Source: Stigmatella erecta (lineage in GTDB: Bacteria; Myxococcota; Myxococcia; Myxococcales; Myxococcaceae). Taken from it: a DNA stretch of 64,000 bases. The notes under the pieces were generated by a model. That model saw nothing but the letters and a program-made list of their open reading frames with translations. It searched no databases and was not told the DNA's origin. The position numbers and the translations under genes are program-made. The stretch covers positions 1 through 64,000 of the forward strand of contig NZ_FOIJ01000020.1 in NCBI RefSeq assembly GCF_900111745.1, written 5' to 3'. Shown piece by piece: positions 58,973 through 64,000 of the stretch. The number at the start of each line of letters is the position of its first letter. Within the stretch, counting starts at the first letter, position 1.

Positions 58973-60157
58973 ATGGCCGCGCGAAACCTTCCCGTTGTAC
59001 GAGTGAGCCTCAAGGGCGCCAAGAGCCTGCGCCGGGGCAGCCCCTGGCTGTACCGCACCGAGCTGGTGGAGCCGCCTGCGGGCGAGGGGCGGGGGCGGGT
59101 GGTGGCCGTGGTGGACCCCCAGGGCAACCCCATCGGCCAGGCCTTCTACGCGCAGCGCTCGCCGCTGGCCTTGCGGCTGCTCACGCGCCGCCCCGCCACG
59201 GAGGAGCCCGCGGACGAGGCCTTCTTCCGCCGCCGCCTGGAGGCGTCCCTCGGCCGCCGCGCGTCCCTGAAGCACCGGGATGGCCTGCGGCTGGTGCATG
59301 GCGAGGCGGACCTGCTGCCGGGCCTCTTCGTGGACCGCTACGGCACGGGCCTGACGCTGCAGACGCTCTCCGAGGGGATGGATGCCCGGAAGGAGTGGAT
59401 CGCCCGGGTGCTGGTGGAGCTGACCGGGGCCACCCACGTGGTGTGCCGGGACGATGCCTCGGGCCGTGACTTCGAGGGGCTCGCGCGCCAGGTGGTGCTG
59501 CTGCACGGCACGGGCGAGGCGCGCTTCACCTACCACGAGGGCGAGAACCGCTTCGAGGTGGACCTCCTGGGGGACATGAAGACCGGGGCCTTCCTGGACC
59601 AGGTGGACAACCACCTGCGCGCGGGGGAGCTGGCCCGGGGCAAGGCGTTGGATCTCTTCAGCTACCACGGGGGCTTCGCGCTCGCGCTGAGCCGCACGTG
59701 TGACTCGGTGCTCGCGGTGGAGCAGGACCCGAAGGCCTCGGAGCGCATCCAGGCCAACGCCGCGCGCAATGGCCGCAAGAACGTCACGGTGGAGAACGCC
59801 AACGCCTTCGACGTGCTGCGGCGCTTCGCCGAGACGGGCCGCCGCTTCGACACGGTGGTGTTGGATCCGCCGGGCCTGGCCAAGCGCCGCGAGGGGCTGG
59901 CCACCGCGCTGCGCGCCTACCACGAGCTGAACCTGCGGGCCCTCAAGTGCCTGGAGCCTGAAGGGCTGCTCGTCACCTGCTCGTGCTCGGGGAAGCTGGA
60001 CCGCGAGGGCTTCGAGCGGGTGGTCTTCTCGGCCGCCGAGGATGCCCGGCGGCCGGTGCAGATCCTCGAGCGGCGCGGGGCGGGGCTGGACCACCCGGTG
60101 CTCGCCAACCTGCCGGAGACCGAGTACCTCAAGGCGCTCTACGTCCGGGCGCTGTAA
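58973..60157 (+). CDS. rlmI: PUA-domain 23S rRNA methyltransferase, RlmI-like
   Basis: 394 aa. N-terminal PUA domain (~10-85: [21 protein letters not shown]), an intermediate [24 protein letters not shown] region, and the SAM domain (from ~200: [30 protein letters not shown] motif [33 protein letters not shown] with catalytic DPP, CSCSGKL). Fits RlmI (m5C1962 in 23S rRNA); RlmK-type or other m5C enzymes are alternatives. Start ATG 58973 (GTG 58970 possible) immediately after the TPR-zincin stop, so the two are likely cotranscribed. Confidence 0.88.
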   Translation: MAARNLPVVRVSLKGAKSLRRGSPWLYRTELVEPPAGEGRGRVVAVVDPQGNPIGQAFYAQRSPLALRLLTRRPATEEPADEAFFRRRLEASLGRRASLKHRDGLRLVHGEADLLPGLFVDRYGTGLTLQTLSEGMDARKEWIARVLVELTGATHVVCRDDASGRDFEGLARQVVLLHGTGEARFTYHEGENRFEVDLLGDMKTGAFLDQVDNHLRAGELARGKALDLFSYHGGFALALSRTCDSVLAVEQDPKASERIQANAARNGRKNVTVENANAFDVLRRFAETGRRFDTVVLDPPGLAKRREGLATALRAYHELNLRALKCLEPEGLLVTCSCSGKLDREGFERVVFSAAEDARRPVQILERRGAGLDHPVLANLPETEYLKALYVRAL

Positions 60158-60160
60158 GCC

Positions 60161-61336
60161 TCAGGCCTGGAGCCCTCGCACGCGCGAGCCACTGGCCGCC
60201 ACGAGCACCAGGAAGGCCACGAGGAGCCCCAGCGCGGCGGGCAGCCCCACGGGTTCGGCCACGAGGCCAATCAGCGGCGGGCCCACGAGGAAGCCGCCAT
60301 AGCCCAGGGTGGACACCGCCGCGATGCCCACGCCGGAGGGAACGCCCGGGACGCGGCCCGCGGCGCTGAACAGCACCGGGATGAGGTTGGACAGCCCGAG
60401 CCCCACGCAGCCGAAGCCGATGAGGGCCGCCACCGGGTGGTGCAGCACCAGGGCCACGCCCAGGCCTCCAGCCGCCAGGAGGGCGCCCACGTGCAGCAGC
60501 CGCTGGGGGCCGAAGGCGTTGACCAGCCGGTCTCCGGTGAGCCGGCCCGTGGTCATCGCCAGCGAGAACACCGCGAAGCCCGCGCCGGCCTGGCCGGCCG
60601 CGGTCCCGAGGGACTGGCGCAGGTAGACGGCGCTCCAGTCCGCCATGGCCCCCTCCACCATCAGCACCAGGAAGGTGAGCAGTCCCATGAACAGCAAGGG
60701 GCCCCGGGGGAACGCGAAGGCATGCGCGTGGCCCCCCGCATCGGCGGAGGCCGGCAGCAGGAAGCGGGAGGCCGCGAGGAGGACGGCCAGGCCCAGCACG
60801 GACACCCCGAGCATGTGGGAGGAGGGCGTGAGTCCCCCGGACAGCAGCAGGATGGAGCTGCCCGCCCCGGCCAATCCCCCCAGGCTGTACAGGGCATGGA
60901 ACGAGGACATGACGGTCTTTCCCAGCTTGCGTTCCACGGTCACCGCGTGGGCATTCATCGCCACGTCCATGGCGCCATAGGCGGCGCCAAAGCACACCAG
61001 CGCCACCAGAAGCAGCGGGAGGCTGGGGGCCCGCACGGGCAGCGCCACCAGCGGGCAGAAGAGCAGCGAGCTGACGAGCGTGACGGCCCGGCTGCCCCAG
61101 CGGGCCACCAGCATGCCGGTGAGGGGCATGGCCACCAGGGCGCCCAGGGCCACCCCCAGCAGCGCCAGGCCCAGCAGCGAGGTGCTCAGCCCGAGCCGGG
61201 CCTGGACCGTGGGGATGTGAGGCACCCAGCTGGCGAAGGACAGACCATTGATGAAGAAGACGGCGGAGATGGCGAGCCGCGCGTGGCGAGGGGCCAACGC
61301 GAGGGGCGCCGGGAGGGCAGGGCTCGACAGGGTCAT
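60161..61336 (-). CDS. MFS transporter
   Basis: 391 aa, about 12 membrane helices. First helix AISAVFFINGLSFASWVP; the loop MLVARWGSRAV carries the MFS motif A-like GRLTGDRL variant and again ALAMTTGRLTGDRLVNAFG near residue 250. Resembles the YbjJ/fucose-permease-like branch (HGVPTIQARLGLS, FGAAYGAMDVAMNAHA). The cargo is unknown, perhaps a sugar since a DeoR regulator precedes it. ATG overlaps the DeoR stop by four bases (ATGA), so both form one operon. Confidence 0.92.
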   Translation of the reverse strand: MTLSSPALPAPLALAPRHARLAISAVFFINGLSFASWVPHIPTVQARLGLSTSLLGLALLGVALGALVAMPLTGMLVARWGSRAVTLVSSLLFCPLVALPVRAPSLPLLLVALVCFGAAYGAMDVAMNAHAVTVERKLGKTVMSSFHALYSLGGLAGAGSSILLLSGGLTPSSHMLGVSVLGLAVLLAASRFLLPASADAGGHAHAFAFPRGPLLFMGLLTFLVLMVEGAMADWSAVYLRQSLGTAAGQAGAGFAVFSLAMTTGRLTGDRLVNAFGPQRLLHVGALLAAGGLGVALVLHHPVAALIGFGCVGLGLSNLIPVLFSAAGRVPGVPSGVGIAAVSTLGYGGFLVGPPLIGLVAEPVGLPAALGLLVAFLVLVAASGSRVRGLQA

Positions 61337-62109
61337 GCGGTCACCACACGGAGTTTGAGTTTGTGAAAGGGGGCGAGCACGGCCTCGGAAACCGTGGCCT
61401 CGGTGACGAGGGTGGCCAGCCGCTCCGTGGGGGCCACCACGAAGGACGAGACGGTCCCGAGCTTGTCGGCGGTCGCCACCGCCATGGTCTCGGCGGAGCC
61501 CTGGATCATCGCGCGCTTGATGGCGACCTCCTCGGCATGGGGGGTGGTGATGCCCGCCTCCCCATGCAGGCTGCACACGCCCAGCAGGCACAGGTCCGCA
61601 CGCACCTGGCGGACCGCCTCCACGGTCTCGGCACCCACCGTCGTCATCGCCTCCCGGTGGATCCGTCCTCCCAGGAGGTGCACCTCGATGCCGGTGTGCT
61701 CGCTCAGGGCCAGGGCCACGGGGGGACTGACGGTGACGACGGTGGCGCGCAGCTCGCGGGGCAGGCTGCGGGCGATCTCCAGGGTGGTGGTGCCCCCATC
61801 GATGAAGAGCACCTGGCCCGGGCGCACCATGTCCGCGGCGATCTTCGCCAGGGCCTGCTTGGCGGGCTGCTGCACCTGGGTGCGCGCGGAGTAGGCCAGC
61901 GTCGTCTGGGCCCGGGGCAGGGCGCCGCCATGGACTCTTCTCAACAGTCCGGCCTCATCCAGGTCGCGCAGGTCCCTGCGGATGGTGTCTTCGGAAACAC
62001 GCAGAGTCCGGCACAAGTCGGCAGCGGAAACGCGGCCTTCCGTGGAGAGCTGCTCCAGGATGGCCCGCTTGCGCTCCTCGGGGAGCAGGGCGGAGGGGGT
62101 TTCGGTCAT
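61333..62109 (-). CDS. DeoR/GlpR family transcriptional regulator
   Basis: 258 aa from ATG 62109. wHTH (RKRAILEQLSTEGRVSAADLC, VSEDTIRRDLRDLDEAGLLRRVHGGA), then the sugar-phosphate sensing domain (~75-255: VLFIDGGTTTLEIARSL, VHLLGGRIHREAMTTVGAE, HAEEVAIKRAMI). Probably represses itself and the MFS gene in response to a phosphorylated sugar. An open frame continues upstream to 62175; I chose 62109 because tandem operator-like repeats lie at 62134-62166. No Shine-Dalgarno is strong; GGGA lies upstream. Confidence 0.9.
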   Translation of the reverse strand: MTETPSALLPEERKRAILEQLSTEGRVSAADLCRTLRVSEDTIRRDLRDLDEAGLLRRVHGGALPRAQTTLAYSARTQVQQPAKQALAKIAADMVRPGQVLFIDGGTTTLEIARSLPRELRATVVTVSPPVALALSEHTGIEVHLLGGRIHREAMTTVGAETVEAVRQVRADLCLLGVCSLHGEAGITTPHAEEVAIKRAMIQGSAETMAVATADKLGTVSSFVVAPTERLATLVTEATVSEAVLAPFHKLKLRVVTA

Positions 62110-62133
62110 GGTCGTCCCGGTCATGCGGTGGGA

Positions 62134-62166
62134 TGCGGTTTTCTGCATGGTGTTGCGTTTTTCTGC
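62134..62166. promoter_or_regulatory. Tandem 13-bp direct repeats, DeoR operator candidate
   Basis: TGCGGTTTTCTGC (62134-62146) and TGCGTTTTTCTGC (62154-62166), 12 of 13 bases identical, starting 20 bp apart, i.e. two helical turns. AT-tract in each. Right before the DeoR start and in the divergent gap to the peptidase at 62229. Confidence 0.6.
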
Positions 62167-62228
62167 TGGAGTCAAGCACCTGGCCGCCGCATGGAGAAGC
62201 CCAGGCAGGCGGGGTAGCGTCGCCGCCC

Positions 62229-64000
62229 ATGCGCACCTTCCCTTACGTGGTCGTCTCGGCAGCCCTGCTCGCCGCGTGTGCGAGCTCGCGTCCCCCGCCT
62301 CCGGAGGCTCCGGCGGCCGTTGCCCCTCCCGTGCCTCCTCCCCCCGGAGAGGGGGCTCAGGCCGCGGTGGCGCCTGACGCGCCCGCGGGGGCGGAGGCCT
62401 CCCGCATCGAGGAGCTCTCGCGGCAGGCGGCGCCGTTCGTGGACGCCTTCGTCAACTCCGAGGCCCTCTTCACGCGCGATGGGAAGCAGGTGCTCTTCGT
62501 CTCCTCGCGCGATGGCCTCCCACAGGTCTACCGGGCGGATGCGGCGAGCCCCACCTCACAGGCCACCCGCCTCTTCGAATCGAAGGAGCGGGTGACGCTG
62601 ATCGACACCACGCCGGATGGCCGGTCCCTGCTCGTCTTCTCGGACAAGGGCGCCGACGAGAACTGGTCGGTCTGGAAGGTGGGCCTCGATGGCTCGGCCC
62701 CCGTGGAGCTCACGCCCGGGGAGACCCTGAGCCGGGATACCGCGTTCCTGCCGGACCTGGCGCCGGACACCCTCTACATCGGCGCCCGGCGCATGGACGA
62801 AGCCGCCTCGGCCGCGTACGCCGTCCCCGCCGCGGGGGGGCCCTCCCGCGTCATCTACCGGGATGACAAGCCGGGCTTCCTCGTCCACGTGAGCCGCGAC
62901 GGCAAGCAGGGGCTGTTCGCGCGCTACCTCTCGGCGTCGGAGAACTACCTGCTGCACCTCGACCTGGCGTCGGGCAAGACGCGGCCGCTGTATCCGGCCC
63001 AGGGCACGAAGGTCAGCCTCTTCTCCGCGCAGTTCTCTCCGGATGGCCGGACCGTCTACGTCTCGACCGACGGGGGCGGGGAACAGGCGTGGGTGCTCGC
63101 CCTGGACAGCGCGACCGGCAAGGAGCTCGCCCGGTACGTCGAGAAGGACCCCGCCAAGGCCATCATCCAGAACCTCCTGGTGGCGAAGACGGGGGACACG
63201 CTCGCCCTGGGCCTCAGCGCGGGCAACCGCAGTGAGGTCCGGCTGCTCGATGCCCGCACCCTGAAGCCGCGGGCCCGGGTGGAGCTGCCGCTCGGCCAGG
63301 GAGCCGTCCAGGCCTTCTCGGAGGACGGCCGCCGGCTCACGGCCATCTGGTCCACCCCCGCATCCATCACCGATGCCTGGGTCATCGACGTGAAGACGGG
63401 CAAGGCCTCCCCACTGCGCCAGGAGCCCCGCCCGGCCCTGAAGCAGGTGCCCGCCATCGAGACGAGCATCGTGGACATCCGCGCGCACGACGGACAGGCG
63501 CTGCCCACCAATGTGTACCTGCCGAAGCAGCGCTCCGGAAAGCTGCCCGTCATCGTCAGCTACCATGGCGGGCCGGCGGGCAACTCGAAGATCAAATGGT
63601 CCGCGGCCACCGCCTTCTTCGTGTCCCAGGGCTACGCCTGGGTGGAGCCCAACGTCCGGGGCTCCTCGGGCTTCGGCCGCGCCTTCGAGGCGGCGGACAA
63701 CGGGCCAGGGCGGCTGGAGGCCTTCAAGGACATCGAGGCGGTGGGCCGCTGGGCGGCCTCCCAGCCCTGGGCGGATCCGGACCGGGTCATCATCTACGGC
63801 GGGAGCTACGGCGGCTACACGGTGCTCATCGGGCTGACGCGGATGCCGGACCTGTGGCGCGCGGGGGTGGACGTGTTCGGCGTGGCCAACATGAAGACCT
63901 TCATGGCCACCACCAGCGGCTTCATCCGGGAGGTGTTCCTGCTGGAGTTCGGAGATCCGGACAAGGACGCGGCCTTCCTGGAGTCCATCTCACCGCTCAA
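62229..64000 (+). CDS. S9 prolyl-oligopeptidase family lipoprotein (partial)
   Basis: 590 residues visible; the gene runs off the window. Lipoprotein signal MRTFPYVVVSAALLAACA (Cys ~17), Pro/Ala linker, a seven-bladed propeller with TolB-like repeats (EALFTRDGKQVLFVSSRDGLPQVY, AQFSPDGRTVYVSTDGGG), then the alpha/beta hydrolase part from ~420 (VIVSYHGGPAGNSKIKWSA; nucleophile GGSYGGY with S526). The catalytic Asp and His lie beyond the end. Cleaves peptides after Pro or similar bonds, exported here. Divergent from the DeoR operon. Confidence 0.9.
   Translation, partial: MRTFPYVVVSAALLAACASSRPPPPEAPAAVAPPVPPPPGEGAQAAVAPDAPAGAEASRIEELSRQAAPFVDAFVNSEALFTRDGKQVLFVSSRDGLPQVYRADAASPTSQATRLFESKERVTLIDTTPDGRSLLVFSDKGADENWSVWKVGLDGSAPVELTPGETLSRDTAFLPDLAPDTLYIGARRMDEAASAAYAVPAAGGPSRVIYRDDKPGFLVHVSRDGKQGLFARYLSASENYLLHLDLASGKTRPLYPAQGTKVSLFSAQFSPDGRTVYVSTDGGGEQAWVLALDSATGKELARYVEKDPAKAIIQNLLVAKTGDTLALGLSAGNRSEVRLLDARTLKPRARVELPLGQGAVQAFSEDGRRLTAIWSTPASITDAWVIDVKTGKASPLRQEPRPALKQVPAIETSIVDIRAHDGQALPTNVYLPKQRSGKLPVIVSYHGGPAGNSKIKWSAATAFFVSQGYAWVEPNVRGSSGFGRAFEAADNGPGRLEAFKDIEAVGRWAASQPWADPDRVIIYGGSYGGYTVLIGLTRMPDLWRAGVDVFGVANMKTFMATTSGFIREVFLLEFGDPDKDAAFLESISPL

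Noticed and set aside
57026-60094. 1022-codon minus-strand frame that includes maf
   Set aside because: Only the last 194 residues (from ATG 57610) are family-like; the rest is antisense to the TPR and RlmI genes.

Overview
The window looks like a chromosomal segment of a fruiting myxobacterium (Myxococcota, most like the Cystobacter/Archangium/Stigmatella group; this assignment is an inference). Base composition is very GC-rich with strong third-position GC. There are many secreted lipoproteins, a eukaryotic-type Ser/Thr kinase, secreted beta-helix carbohydrate-active proteins, and families I associate with myxobacteria (DUF6310/DUF5953-like pair). No rRNA, tRNA, CRISPR array, prophage or replication origin was seen. 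About 60 protein genes are supported, most in short operons with 4-nt ATGA-type overlaps.

Layout. 0-2.3 kb: a LysR regulator divergent from an isochorismatase-fold hydrolase, with less GC-biased codon use than the rest, followed by a frameshifted IS91-type transposase remnant; this looks acquired. 2.3-5 kb: a second LysR gene divergent from an SDR/epimerase pair. 5-9.4 kb: secreted IPT/GEVED protein, lipoprotein, Ser/Thr kinase. 9.4-13 kb: a same-strand cluster of YukJ/DUF2278, NlpC/P60, a DUF6310-like lipoprotein toxin candidate and its DUF5953-like partner. 13.2-18.8 kb: lipoprotein, Zn-alcohol dehydrogenase, a six-repeat LLFYD protein, a cobalamin-binding protein and a GAF histidine kinase. 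18.9-31 kb: secreted parallel beta-helix proteins (one mycodextranase/GH87-like, one with FnIII and discoidin domains), methyltransferase, DUF952, a Gly/Ser/Thr-rich exported protein, metallophosphoesterase and a possible outer-membrane barrel.

31-41.4 kb: mainly housekeeping genes. These are a lipoprotein, a kynurenine-formamidase-like hydrolase, a cyclic-nucleotide-binding protein, trxB, a trans-sulfuration PLP enzyme coupled to moaC, NUDIX, SirB1, a YiiX-type peptidase, DUF2795 and a CoA-binding protein. 41.4-48 kb: patatin, then a methionine operon made of an ArsR-methyltransferase fusion, metH and a short MetE-like enzyme. 48-57.6 kb: mutY, an AAA ATPase with Arg in place of the Walker A Lys, a divergent PD-(D/E)XK nuclease with a Cas4/AddB-like cysteine pattern, tcdA, TatD, a beta-propeller lipoprotein, a DHH phosphoesterase and maf. 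57.7-64 kb: a TPR-zincin lipoprotein, an RlmI-like methyltransferase, a DeoR-MFS operon with tandem operator-like repeats, and a prolyl-oligopeptidase-family lipoprotein cut by the window end.

The best leads are the methionine operon (fused sensor/methyltransferase, B12-dependent MetH and core-MetE-like enzyme, with a dyad touching the start codon), the ATPase/Fe-S nuclease pair, the toxin-immunity candidate, and the orphan B12-binding protein whose capping Trp is Tyr.
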